This document shows positions 22,940-31,260 of a stretch of 64,000 nt of DNA, one piece after another. Every line of letters starts with the position of its first letter. Position 1 is the stretch's first letter. The stretch covers positions 9,737-73,736 of the forward strand of contig CAYOGE010000016.1 in assembly GCA_964403525.1 (NCBI GenBank), written 5' to 3'. The notes below the pieces were generated by a model. The model was given only the letters and a program-made list of their open reading frames with translations, did no database searches and was not told the origin of the DNA. Source of the DNA: JAJTGZ01 sp964403525. Its GTDB lineage: Bacteria; Planctomycetota; Phycisphaerae; Phycisphaerales; UBA1924. The position numbers were made by a program, and so were the translations under genes.

Positions 22940-24256
22940 CTAGCGAACAACCGGTTCAGCCGGGGAGCCGCCGGTGCCGGCCGGGCCGGACGGTGCGGGC
23001 GGTGTGAACGGGCGGAACGGCGTGTAGTCAAGGGAATAGTCAGGGCGCGGGCGGTAGGCGGATTTGATCCAGTCAACGATCCCTGCTGCGCGTCGATCGT
23101 CTGGACCTGTCAGGGGGGCCCGCCAGATGTCCTTTCCATCCTTCATCACGGGAGGGTGGCGGAACCGTGAAAGCTCTCGGGGGAGCGCGAGCTGCACGAG
23201 CAGGCTCTGCTCGGGCTTTCCCCAGTCGATCAGCGGCTGCCCGGAATCGGTTCGGAAGTTGTTGAGTATGTAGTAATTTGTATAGAGCGTGATGTCATTG
23301 GACGGCCGGTAGGTTGAAAGGACCAGCCGACCGGCCTCGCGTCCGCCGTGGCATTGAGACGTCGCGCAGCCGCCCATCAGCGTCACGCGCTGAACATCGT
23401 CGCGGAAGCGACGCATCGGCTCGGGCTGGTCGACGACCCGCACCTTCTCGTAGTAACTCCGCGCCCTGAGCCGGAACATGAGCCCGACGGTCTCGAGCGG
23501 GTCCTGGCGGAGGATGGCGTCCTTCCCTTCCCGCGATGCAGGAACCAGCGGGCTGCTGGCGTACTCCTCGAGCATTCTTGCCGCGGCGTCCCGTGGGAAG
23601 ATCACGCGCGGATGGGCTGCGAGGTCAACCTCGAAGACCTTTATCAAGGCCACCTGCGCCTCGGTAAGGAAGGGGAACTCCCGCGGCGTGATCCGGTCAT
23701 CGCCGGGTGCCGCGGCGGGCTCAGGACGGTCGGCCTCGTCGGGCGCTGCACCGGCGGGCTTCACGAGCAGCTCGTAGCGGGTGCGCAGATCGCCCGCGAG
23801 CTTCGTGACGCCGAAGTGCTTCGGGTGCTTGGTAAGGAGCAGCTCCGCCTCGGCGAGAGCGAGCTCGACCTGCTTGCGGTCGGCCAGCCAGCGGATGAGC
23901 GTGATGCGCTGGTCGATGTCGGTCTCCGGCGTCGCGGCACGCAGCTCCCGGTAGCGTTCCAGCACCGGCGGCAGCGTCCGCACATGGTCGATCCGGTCCG
24001 CGGCGAACGTCGCGGGCACGCCGGCGATTTCGATCACGCACTCCCTGTCGTCCTGCTTGACCAGCAGCCCCTGAAAGACCGACCCGTCCTTGAGGTAGAG
24101 GATGATCTCCGGGTTCTCGTCGACCCTGCCAACCTGCGCGGGCGCGCCGGCTGCCGGTTCGGCCTGCGCCGGTGCCGGGGGAACGGGAGGAGCGGGCTGC
24201 GGCTGGGGCGTTGGCTGGGTGAGCGCGAGCGACAGCAGCGAGAGGGCAAGTACCAT
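22940..24256 (-). CDS. Exported protein with a CX4CH haem-like motif
   Basis: 438 aa, N-terminal signal-like stretch MVLALSLLSLALTQ, then a proline-rich linker, a small beta domain (EIILYLKDGSVFQGLLVKQD) and helices. At about residues 303-309 lies GGCATSQCHGGREAG: two cysteines four residues apart followed directly by histidine, a CX4CH arrangement that is known for some c-type haems though CXXCH is the norm. Later LPRELSRFRHPPVMKDGKD and IVDWIKSAYRP resemble the haem-flanking regions of planctomycete exported cytochromes. No ribosome site is obvious at the ATG at 24256. Function unknown; a haem-binding role is a hypothesis. Confidence 0.7.
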   Translation of the reverse strand: MVLALSLLSLALTQPTPQPQPAPPVPPAPAQAEPAAGAPAQVGRVDENPEIILYLKDGSVFQGLLVKQDDRECVIEIAGVPATFAADRIDHVRTLPPVLERYRELRAATPETDIDQRITLIRWLADRKQVELALAEAELLLTKHPKHFGVTKLAGDLRTRYELLVKPAGAAPDEADRPEPAAAPGDDRITPREFPFLTEAQVALIKVFEVDLAAHPRVIFPRDAAARMLEEYASSPLVPASREGKDAILRQDPLETVGLMFRLRARSYYEKVRVVDQPEPMRRFRDDVQRVTLMGGCATSQCHGGREAGRLVLSTYRPSNDITLYTNYYILNNFRTDSGQPLIDWGKPEQSLLVQLALPRELSRFRHPPVMKDGKDIWRAPLTGPDDRRAAGIVDWIKSAYRPRPDYSLDYTPFRPFTPPAPSGPAGTGGSPAEPVVR

Positions 24257-24322
24257 GGGGTATGGTACATGCGGGGAGCAGCGGGGCGTGGTTCCAAATA
24301 ATGACGATGGCGGCCGCAGGAC

Positions 24323-25834
24323 TCAGGCCGCCCGAGCCGCGGAATTCGCGCCTGCGGTGAGATCGATCCGCCGGACCTTTGCGTGCTTTGTCAGGTCACC
24401 GTGAGGTGTGCCGTCAAGAGAGCAGAGGCAGGGTACAAAGCCGTCGTCAAGGCGGATGCGGACCGGGCCGCGCAGTTCGCTGGTGAAATCGATCGTGAAG
24501 TTGCCGACGGTCATGAACACTTTGGGGTGGATGCGTCCGTGGACGATGAGATCAACGACCGTTCGCTCCCTGAGGGTTGCGCGAAGGCGGGCGAGCCGCT
24601 CTTCGAGCGGTCGGATCTGCGCCTCCGCCGCGTCGACGCTGCGTTGCAGCGTCGCCATGCGTTCCACCGTCGAGGGTGCGTGGCGCCCCTTTACGCCACG
24701 GAGTTGGTCAAGCGGCTCCAGGTACTTTGCGCGACGGGCCTCGAGGACCGGCATCAGCGCCATCGCCTCCTTCGCGACCGCGTCCAGCGCGGGGATCGAA
24801 CCGAGGCGCAGGTCCGTGGCCACCCCCATCTCACTGCCGAGGGAGTTCACGACGACGGCGCCGGCAACGGCCAGCGCCCCCCCGGCGATGCCGCAGTTTG
24901 GACCGTTGAACGCGCGGCCGACGGTGACGCGGCAGTTGACGAGCTCTCGCTCGATCGTGAGGTCGCGCCCGACGCTCACCGTGACGTTGTTGAGGTACTT
25001 CGCCGCGCCGTCTCGGCCGATCTCGAGCGTGCCCTTCTCCTTTGCGGCCATCCCGCCGCGGATCACCACGTCGTTTCCGGCCTTGATCGTCGCGGCCTCG
25101 ATCAGGCCGTCGATGCAGACGTCGCCGCGGGCGATCACTTTGAAGTGGTCCCTGACGCCCCCCTTGACCGTGACGCTGCCGGGGAACTCGATGTGACCGA
25201 CGGAAAAATCGATGTCGCCGGGGATCGTGATCGAGTCGGTGATGTGAAGGCCACCCTCCCCCCACTCCAGCACGCCCGGGCAGCGGGCGATCAGGCTGCC
25301 GTCGTCGCACCGCTTCAGCGTGTCGTCAACCGAGAACGTCAGCGGGGGTGCTTCCTCGGGCGTCAGGTCGTTGCCAAAGACATCACGGCCGATGACCCCG
25401 CCGGCTGGAAAGATGATCGTGCCGACGTGCGCACCAACCTTGACGAAGTTGAACGTCGACCGGGTGTAGTGATCGACCGATCCAGGCGAACGGCTCGGCT
25501 TGACTCCGCTCGCGGCGTCTGCCAGCACCCGCTGAATCTCTTCTGGGTCGTAGCCCGGCTCAAACGCGACGTACCCCGGCTTGCCGTGCTGGGGCGGCTG
25601 CCCCTTTGCAATCACCAGGCGCGCTGCCGCACCGGGGCAGGCAGCGATCGTCTTCGCGGCGTCGGTGATCAGTTCGTGATTGTCGGGCGTCAGCTCGAGC
25701 TTCAGTCCGCTGGCGAGGGCGATGATCGCGTCGCGGTCCAGCGGCGCGGCACCGGCAGGAACAACAAGCTCGGCCTCCAGTGCATCCTCTGAGACTTCGA
25801 TCCGCGCCTGATTGGGTTCGTGTTCGTTGGGCAT
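24323..25834 (-). CDS. FapA/DUF342 family protein
   Basis: 503 aa. The middle is a right-handed beta-solenoid with repeated short turns (DIDFSVGHIEFPGSVTVKGG, HFKVIARGDVCIDGLIEAAT, IKAGNDVVIRGGM), the signature of FapA (DUF342) proteins, followed by a coiled-coil segment (ATLQRSVDAAEAQIRPLEERL). In Vibrio, FapA affects flagellar assembly; in other bacteria its role is unclear. The ATG at 25834 is preferred, with a possible GTG at 25891. Directly upstream lie cheY- and cheR-like genes transcribed in the same direction, suggesting a signalling role. Confidence 0.87.
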   Translation of the reverse strand: MPNEHEPNQARIEVSEDALEAELVVPAGAAPLDRDAIIALASGLKLELTPDNHELITDAAKTIAACPGAAARLVIAKGQPPQHGKPGYVAFEPGYDPEEIQRVLADAASGVKPSRSPGSVDHYTRSTFNFVKVGAHVGTIIFPAGGVIGRDVFGNDLTPEEAPPLTFSVDDTLKRCDDGSLIARCPGVLEWGEGGLHITDSITIPGDIDFSVGHIEFPGSVTVKGGVRDHFKVIARGDVCIDGLIEAATIKAGNDVVIRGGMAAKEKGTLEIGRDGAAKYLNNVTVSVGRDLTIERELVNCRVTVGRAFNGPNCGIAGGALAVAGAVVVNSLGSEMGVATDLRLGSIPALDAVAKEAMALMPVLEARRAKYLEPLDQLRGVKGRHAPSTVERMATLQRSVDAAEAQIRPLEERLARLRATLRERTVVDLIVHGRIHPKVFMTVGNFTIDFTSELRGPVRIRLDDGFVPCLCSLDGTPHGDLTKHAKVRRIDLTAGANSAARAA

Positions 25835-25954
25835 TGCCGCGCGCTCGACAGTGCCTCTATCGGAACGTTCAGCATGCGGCTGCTCACCCACCTAGGGGTG
25901 ATTGTGCAGCGGATCGGTTGCTGTTGGGTGTACGGACGCGGTCTCGGCGCTGTA

Positions 25955-26344
25955 TCAAGCCGCGTGCAGCGCTGGGCGTGCTGTCCGGCGGGCCATCGTC
26001 TCCGTGATCCGCTGGTTCAGCAGGTCGGGTGTGAAGGGCTTGACGAGGTAGTTGCTGACCCCGGCCTTGATCGCCTCAACCACGCGCGACTTCTCACTCT
26101 CAGAGGCCACCATGATCACGGGCGTGTGCTTATCGGTCATGCGGAACGCGCGGACGAATGCGAGCCCGTCCATCTTCGGCATGTTCGAGTCGACCAGGAT
26201 CAGGTCAGGCTGAAAGGCGATCGCCTTGCTCAGGCCGTCCTGGCCGTCGGCGGCCTCTTCAATCTCGGCGGGCCCAAGCTGAGCGAGCACGCCCCGCTGG
26301 ATGCCGCGCATGGTCTTGCTGTCGTCGATGAGTAGAACTCGCAT
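25955..26344 (-). CDS. CheY-like single-domain response regulator
   Basis: 129-aa receiver domain with no output domain. The acidic pair Asp7-Asp8 (LLIDDSKTM), the phosphoacceptor Asp52 (LILVDSNMPKMDG), a switch Ser in VIMVASESEK and the Lys of YLVKPF are all present. The ATG at 26344 begins MRVLLIDD. It lies 33 bases downstream of the CheR gene and is predicted to be phosphorylated by a chemosensory histidine kinase not found in this window. Confidence 0.93.
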   Translation of the reverse strand: MRVLLIDDSKTMRGIQRGVLAQLGPAEIEEAADGQDGLSKAIAFQPDLILVDSNMPKMDGLAFVRAFRMTDKHTPVIMVASESEKSRVVEAIKAGVSNYLVKPFTPDLLNQRITETMARRTARPALHAA

Positions 26345-26377
26345 GGGTCGTCCTTGTACGTACGGGCGGGTTTTCGG

Positions 26378-27286
26378 TCAGGCGAGGCGCAGGGGTTTCG
26401 CGGCGTTTGCAGCACGCGGCGCAGGCTCCGTTGATTGAGGTGCCGCGACGTAAAGGCGAGCGGCGCCTTCTCCACGCGCAGCCAGGGGCAGGCCCTTGGT
26501 CTCCAGCGCGTCGGCCGCGCCGAGGGCGATCCATCCGCCGGGGTTGAGCTGGTCGGCGAACATCGCGGCGACGCGGGCCTTCATCGCATCGTCGAAGTAG
26601 ATCATCGCGTTGCGGCAGACGATCGCGTCCCACGTGCCGTAGCGCTTGGCGCCGAGGCGGTCCTTGAGGTTGTGGTTGTCGAAGCTGACCAGCGACTGCA
26701 CCAGCGCGTCGGGCCGCCAGTAGGGGCCGTCCTGGCGGAAGTAGCGCTCCCGCACGGCCGGGTCGATGGCGCGGACCGAGTCGTCGGTGTAGCGGCCCTC
26801 CTGCGCCGCGGCGAGCGACTTGGCGCTCACGTCCGTGCCCAGGATCTCGACGCGCCAATCGGGCAGGCGCTCGCCCAGCGCCTGGTGCACGATCACCGCG
26901 AGGGTGTAGGCCTCTTCGCCCGTGCTGCACGCGGCCGACCAGATGCGAAGCGAACGGTCGCGGCGCTTCGACTCGATCAGCGCTGGGAGGGCGGTCGTGC
27001 GCAGGAAGTCGAGCTGGGCCGGGTCGCGGAAGAACGAGGTGTGCCCGACCGTCACGCGGCTGAGCATCTCCTGAACTTCCTGCTCGCGCTGCGGCGCGAT
27101 CGTCAGGTACTGCACGTACTGGTCGAACGACTCAAGGCCGAGCTCGCTCACCCGGCGCGACAGCCGGGACTCGAGGATCGACTTCCGGCTGTCGGGGAAG
27201 TGAACACCCACGTGCGCATAGATGATCGCGCGGAGGGCGTCGAACTGCTCTTGGCGAAGAACGGTTTGGGCGCTGAATTGGCTCAT
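26378..27286 (-). CDS. cheR: Chemotaxis-type protein-glutamate methyltransferase (CheR)
   Basis: 302 aa from ATG 27286. The N-terminal helical CheR domain (LRAIIYAHVGVHFPDSRKSI, FFRDPAQLDFLR) is followed by a SAM-binding Rossmann domain with IWSAACSTGEEAYTLAV, ILGTDVSAKSLAAAQEG, WDAIVCRNAMIYF and LNPGGWIALGAAD. CheR methylates glutamates on chemoreceptors. No receptor or CheB is adjacent; the neighbours are CheY and FapA, a compact set of three genes. The C-terminal 20 residues are Ala/Pro-rich. Confidence 0.93.
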   Translation of the reverse strand: MSQFSAQTVLRQEQFDALRAIIYAHVGVHFPDSRKSILESRLSRRVSELGLESFDQYVQYLTIAPQREQEVQEMLSRVTVGHTSFFRDPAQLDFLRTTALPALIESKRRDRSLRIWSAACSTGEEAYTLAVIVHQALGERLPDWRVEILGTDVSAKSLAAAQEGRYTDDSVRAIDPAVRERYFRQDGPYWRPDALVQSLVSFDNHNLKDRLGAKRYGTWDAIVCRNAMIYFDDAMKARVAAMFADQLNPGGWIALGAADALETKGLPLAARGEGAARLYVAAPQSTEPAPRAANAAKPLRLA

Positions 27287-27551
27287 AACGGATCCGTCGG
27301 GCCCCAGGTGGAGGTAGGAACCCCCACTGCATCGGCGACCCGGCGGCACGACTTCACGCCGCAACCCTTGTGTAACCCCCAGGCGGACGCGCCGCGGTGA
27401 CGAGTGCAGCGGGCCTTCCGCCGGCGGCGTGCGCGTGGAGGCGTCGCTTTGCGGCAGTACGCGTCGGCTGAATCTGTCACAAAGTTGCGCCCGCGGCGGC
27501 ACACACGCCACTCGCTGAGGGCGGGCCGCGCACGTGTGCGCAGGTCTGAAA

Positions 27552-27635
27552 TGCCCGGGAGAGGACTTGAACCTCCATGCCCTTGCGGGCGCTACCACCT
27601 CAAGGTAGTGCGTCTGCCAATTTCGCCACCCGGGC
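27552..27635 (-). tRNA. tRNA-Leu (anticodon GAG)
   Basis: On the minus strand the sequence opens GCCCGGG and closes CCCGGGCA, a perfect acceptor stem with A as discriminator base. The D-arm TGGCGAAATTGGCAGACGCA, an anticodon stem CTACC/GGTAG with loop TTGAGGT (anticodon GAG), a long variable arm and the GGTTCAAGTCC T-loop make it a class II leucine tRNA of 84 bases. The CCA end is not encoded. Confidence 0.95.
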
Positions 27636-27775
27636 GGGTTGCGGGAGGGAGGGTAGATCGGTTCCTGTCCGGAGTCGACCGCGGTTGAAACATCGCCACC
27701 GTCGGGCGCAGTGCCCCCGGCACGGGGCTGGACCCTGCCCCCCGGTTGCTAGCATCAACGATGGAGGCCGCCGTC

Positions 27776-28249
27776 ATGGGAAGCGTTCAGAACGGGCTCG
27801 AAGTGATCGCCAAGGGGGCACGGGAGGCCCGCGTCTTTGGCCCGGTGTCAGTCTCGGCCGGCCTGGTGGCCTGCGCAGCCGCCACCGCGGCCGACCCCGC
27901 CGAGTACCGTGTGAGCGTCGAGGGCGACCGCGTGTGGGTCAGCCTCGTTACAGCCGCTCGCTACCTCAGCCAGTCGATCGAGCAGACGCTGGTGCACTCG
28001 GGCGACAAGGCGGGCGACCTGCTCCGCGACGAGCTGATCGACTTCGGGCTGCTCCTGTCGCACGACGACCCGATGCCGATCGTCGAGCACTTCCGCTCGC
28101 CCCCGCCGGAAAAGCTCTACACCTTCCGCACGCCGCTGGCGCTCAAGCCCGGCGACCTGGCGTCGGCGCCGGCCCAGGAGGTGGCGCTCAAGTCGCTCCT
28201 GGCCTACCGGGCCACGTTCGATGAACTCGGCGGCATGAAGGGGGAGTAA
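27776..28249 (+). CDS. Uncharacterised conserved-looking protein
   Basis: 157 aa, not recognised. The ATG at 27776 has TGGAGG eight bases upstream; another ATG at 27761 lies in frame. Sequence is mixed alpha/beta with SVSAGLVACAAATAADPAEY, RVWVSLVTAARYLSQSIEQT and DELIDFGLLLSHDDPMPIVE; no signal peptide. It precedes the GT4 glycosyltransferase by 39 bases on the same strand and may be co-transcribed. Confidence 0.65.
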   Translation: MGSVQNGLEVIAKGAREARVFGPVSVSAGLVACAAATAADPAEYRVSVEGDRVWVSLVTAARYLSQSIEQTLVHSGDKAGDLLRDELIDFGLLLSHDDPMPIVEHFRSPPPEKLYTFRTPLALKPGDLASAPAQEVALKSLLAYRATFDELGGMKGE

Positions 28250-28288
28250 CCAGCCGCGCCGCCGGTGCCCGGCGACTATCCTGCACGC

Positions 28289-29749
28289 ATGCGGATCGTC
28301 ATGCTCGGTTGGGAGTTTCCGCCGTACATCTCCGGCGGGCTGGGAACGGCCTGCGAGGGGCTGACGCGCGCCCTCGACCAGCAGGGGCACCGCATCCTCT
28401 TCGTCCTGCCGCGCTCGGTTGACCGTTCCACGGCTTCGCACGTCACGCTGGTGGCGCCCGGTTCTCCCGCGGGCGTGCCGGCGGAGCGCACGACCATCAC
28501 CGGCGTGGACGCCGGGCTCGGGCCAAGCGCGGTCGACGCGACGGCCTCCACGCCCTTCTCCCACACGCGCCTGGTCGGTGTGCCCGCCAGCTTCGCAAGC
28601 CCCTACAGCGGCGGCGGTGCCGTCGGCCAGAGCCGGGCGGGCACCCAGAGCTTCGTGCGCATGCCCGACGGCTCGCCGATCCCCGCGGACCTGTCGGCGG
28701 AAGAGGTCGCCGCGATCTGGATGACCGGGGCCGAGAGCGCCGCGGCGAGCAGACCTCAGCAGGCCGGCAACCACGCGGGCGTCGGCACAACCGGCGCGGG
28801 CTCGATGTACCGCGGCGACCTCATCGCCGAGGCCGAGCGCTACGCGCGCCTGGTCGTCGCCCTCACGCGCGGCGAGCAGTTCGACGTCATCCACGCCCAC
28901 GACTGGCTCACCTACCCCGCCGGCATCGCGCTGGCACGCGTCAGCGGCAAGCCGCTGGTGGTCCACATCCACTCCACCGAGTTTGACCGCACCGGCGAGA
29001 CCGGCCTCAACCAGCGCATCTACGACATCGAGCGCCGCGGCATGATGTCGGCCATCCGCGTCATCGCCGTCTCCGAGCTCACCCGCAGCATCTGCGCCCG
29101 GCGCTACGGCGTCCCCGCCGACAAGATCGACGTGGTCTACAACGGCATCAGCGACAGCCGCCTGCAGCCCGGCCCGGCCGACACCATCCGCAGCAAGGAC
29201 AAGATCGTCCTCTTCCTGGGGCGCATCACGATGCAGAAGGGGCCGGAGTACTTCATCGCCGCGGCCAAGCGCGTGCTGGAGAAAGTGCCCGACGTCAAGT
29301 TCATCATGGCCGGCGCGGGCGACATGGAGGTCCGCATGATCGAGCTCGCCGCCGAGCTCGGCATCGGCCACCGCGTCCTCTTCACCGGCTTCCTCCGCGG
29401 CAACGACGTCGAACGGATCTACCGCATGGCCGACTGCTACGTCATGCCCAGCGTGAGCGAGCCATTCGGCATCGCGCCCCTGGAGGCGATGCGTGCGGAC
29501 GTGCCGGTGATCATCTCCAAGCAGAGCGGCGTGAGCGAGGTGCTCACCCACGCGCTGAAGGTTGACTTCTGGGACACCGACGAGATCGCCAACAAGATCG
29601 TCGCGGTGCTCAAGTACCCCCCGCTGGGCCAGACCCTCCGCGAGCACGGCAGCTTCGAGCTGCGCCGCCTCACTTGGGAGGGCGCCGCCGAGGCGTGCGT
29701 CAAGACCTACGGCCGCGCACAGATGGACCTTGGCGCATTGGTCGGATAA
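28289..29749 (+). CDS. GT4 family glycosyltransferase, glycogen-synthase-like
   Basis: 486 aa, start MRIVMLGWEFPPYISGGLGT. This opening is typical of GT4 enzymes related to glycogen synthases and of archaeal/bacterial glycosyltransferases that act on nucleotide sugars. HAHDWLTYPAGIALA is the donor-side loop, DVVYNGIS and LGRITMQKGPEYFIAA the phosphate region, and VSEPFGIAPLEAMRADVPVI the E-x7-E motif of retaining transferases. A long variable insertion (about residues 40-190) contains no clear motif. It may supply an alpha-glucan or a cell-envelope sugar; specificity cannot be told from sequence. Confidence 0.85.
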   Translation: MRIVMLGWEFPPYISGGLGTACEGLTRALDQQGHRILFVLPRSVDRSTASHVTLVAPGSPAGVPAERTTITGVDAGLGPSAVDATASTPFSHTRLVGVPASFASPYSGGGAVGQSRAGTQSFVRMPDGSPIPADLSAEEVAAIWMTGAESAAASRPQQAGNHAGVGTTGAGSMYRGDLIAEAERYARLVVALTRGEQFDVIHAHDWLTYPAGIALARVSGKPLVVHIHSTEFDRTGETGLNQRIYDIERRGMMSAIRVIAVSELTRSICARRYGVPADKIDVVYNGISDSRLQPGPADTIRSKDKIVLFLGRITMQKGPEYFIAAAKRVLEKVPDVKFIMAGAGDMEVRMIELAAELGIGHRVLFTGFLRGNDVERIYRMADCYVMPSVSEPFGIAPLEAMRADVPVIISKQSGVSEVLTHALKVDFWDTDEIANKIVAVLKYPPLGQTLREHGSFELRRLTWEGAAEACVKTYGRAQMDLGALVG

Positions 29750-29752
29750 GCG

Positions 29753-30034
29753 CCTTGTGCGCAAGCACAGGGGTGCGAACACTCAATCCCAAGACAAGCC
29801 GCGGATCAACGCGGATGCGCGCGGATCAAGGCCGTTCACCACAGATCCGTGCGGAACGCAGCGAAGCGGAGTGGAGCCGGAAGGCCAGTCGCCGGGCAGG
29901 TTAAAAACCTGCCCCACGGCACAGAGGAACAGAGCAGAACGAGGCCGAGAGAAGACAGTGTCTGAAGAAGACTCCAGAGCCCCGGGCGCAAAGCCGGGGC
30001 TCTTCTCATTGTCTTTCTCTGTGCCTCTGTGGTG
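29753..30034. repeat. Hairpin-rich spacer with at least four inverted repeats
   Basis: Stem-loops follow one another: CCTTGTGC-GCAA-GCACAGGG (29753-29772, a near-copy of the 3.9-kb hairpin); GGGCAGGTT-AAA-AACCTGCCC (29894-29914); AGAGCCCCGG-8 nt-CCGGGGCTCT (29976-30003), followed by a T-rich stretch; and distant arms CACGGCACAGAGGAACAGAG (29915-29934) with CTCTGTGCCTCTGTGGTG (30017-30034). Together they span nearly the whole gap between the GT4 gene and the convergent rodA. The third could terminate the GT4 transcript; the whole looks like nested dispersed repeats. Confidence 0.7.
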
Positions 30035-30042
30035 AAAACGTC

Positions 30043-31260
30043 TTAGTCGTTGAACTCAAACGTCGGCCGCGCCAGCAGCGCCTGGGGGCGCACCGCCACC
30101 GAGTAGGCCAGGCCCGTCATCAGCCAGACCGTGAGCATGCTGCTGCCGCCGTAACTGACAAACGGCAGCGTGACGCCGACGATCGGCAGCACGCCCGCGA
30201 CCATCCCCGTGTTGAGCAGCGCCTGCGCGCCGACCATGCTCGCAAAGCCCACACAGATGAGCCGGCCGAAGGGGTCGCGCGTCAGCGCCGCGGTGGCAAT
30301 GATCGCCGCCACCCACAGCCCGAGTGTGGCGAAGAGCGCGAGCGCGCCCAGCAGGCCCGTGCGGCAGGCCCAGACGGCCAGGATCATGTCGTTGTGCCGC
30401 TCGGGGAGCGAGGCGTAGTAGACCAGCGCCCGCGTCTTGGCGTCGGTGTTGCCCGTTGTGCGCCCGGCGCCGATGAGGCTGATGGCCGTGACGCTCTGGT
30501 AGTTCACGTCGTCGTTGCGCGACTTGTCGCCGGTGAGCTGGCGGTAGAGCCCGACGATGCGCTCCTTCTGGTACGGCCGCAGCAGCGGGTAGCTGGCGGG
30601 GACGGCGAGGGTGCCGGCGAGGACGATCAGCGCCAGGTGCTTGAAGCGCATCCCCGCGGTGACCAGCACCGCCAGCAGCGTGGGGATGAACAGCAGCACC
30701 GAGCCCAGGTCGGGCTGGAGCATGATCAGCGCGATGGGGATGAACGTGATGACCGCCGGGCGGATGAGCCCGACCAGCTCGCGGTGCTCACGCCGGTAGC
30801 GCAGGTAGTCGGCCGTCACCATGATCCAGGCGATCTTGACCAGTTCCGTCGGCTGCAGGTCCACCGGCCCAAGGTCGATCCACGCCCGCACGCCGTTGCG
30901 CGGGCGCACGATGCTGGCGGGGATAAACGGCAGCACCAGCAGCAGCAGCAGGCCCAGCGACACCGCGAAGATCCCCCACGCGAAGAGGCGGATGCGCCGG
31001 TAGTCGGGCAGCGCCACCACCAGCGCCGCGACCATCCCCACGGCGACGAAGACCGCCTGCTTGACGGCCCGCTCGGTGAGCCCCAGCGGTCCGGGGCCCG
31101 CGGCCATGCCCGAACCCAGGTCGATGGCGTAGATGCCCGCCAGCGACAGGAGCACCGCGGCGACGACCGCGAGCAGCGCCGGGTTGAACGGGCGCGAGCG
31201 GCGGCCGAACACGCTGTCGAACAGGCCCGGCTCGCCCCTGCTGCGCAAGCGGAACGCCAT
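30043..31260 (-). CDS. rodA: SEDS peptidoglycan polymerase RodA
   Basis: Polytopic membrane protein (405 aa, about ten hydrophobic segments) that polymerises glycan strands for side-wall growth. Family segments are visible: NGVRAWIDLGPVDLQPTELV, LIMLQPDLGSVLLFIPTLLA, SLPERHNDMILAVW and GVTLPFVSYGGSSMLTVW. The ATG at 31260 follows the stop of mrdA with no gap (TAGATG), so the two are translationally linked. FtsW is the alternative, but pairing with a class B PBP of PBP2 type favours RodA. Confidence 0.92.
   Translation of the reverse strand: MAFRLRSRGEPGLFDSVFGRRSRPFNPALLAVVAAVLLSLAGIYAIDLGSGMAAGPGPLGLTERAVKQAVFVAVGMVAALVVALPDYRRIRLFAWGIFAVSLGLLLLLVLPFIPASIVRPRNGVRAWIDLGPVDLQPTELVKIAWIMVTADYLRYRREHRELVGLIRPAVITFIPIALIMLQPDLGSVLLFIPTLLAVLVTAGMRFKHLALIVLAGTLAVPASYPLLRPYQKERIVGLYRQLTGDKSRNDDVNYQSVTAISLIGAGRTTGNTDAKTRALVYYASLPERHNDMILAVWACRTGLLGALALFATLGLWVAAIIATAALTRDPFGRLICVGFASMVGAQALLNTGMVAGVLPIVGVTLPFVSYGGSSMLTVWLMTGLAYSVAVRPQALLARPTFEFND

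Noticed and set aside
27287..27551. A riboswitch upstream of cheR
   Set aside because: The 265-base spacer is GC-rich but no known riboswitch consensus could be matched by eye.
27848..29782. A 644-codon minus-strand open frame
   Set aside because: It is antisense to the GT4 gene and the gene before it; its His/Arg/Gly/Ala-rich sequence has no recognisable motif. Long antisense frames are expected at this GC content.
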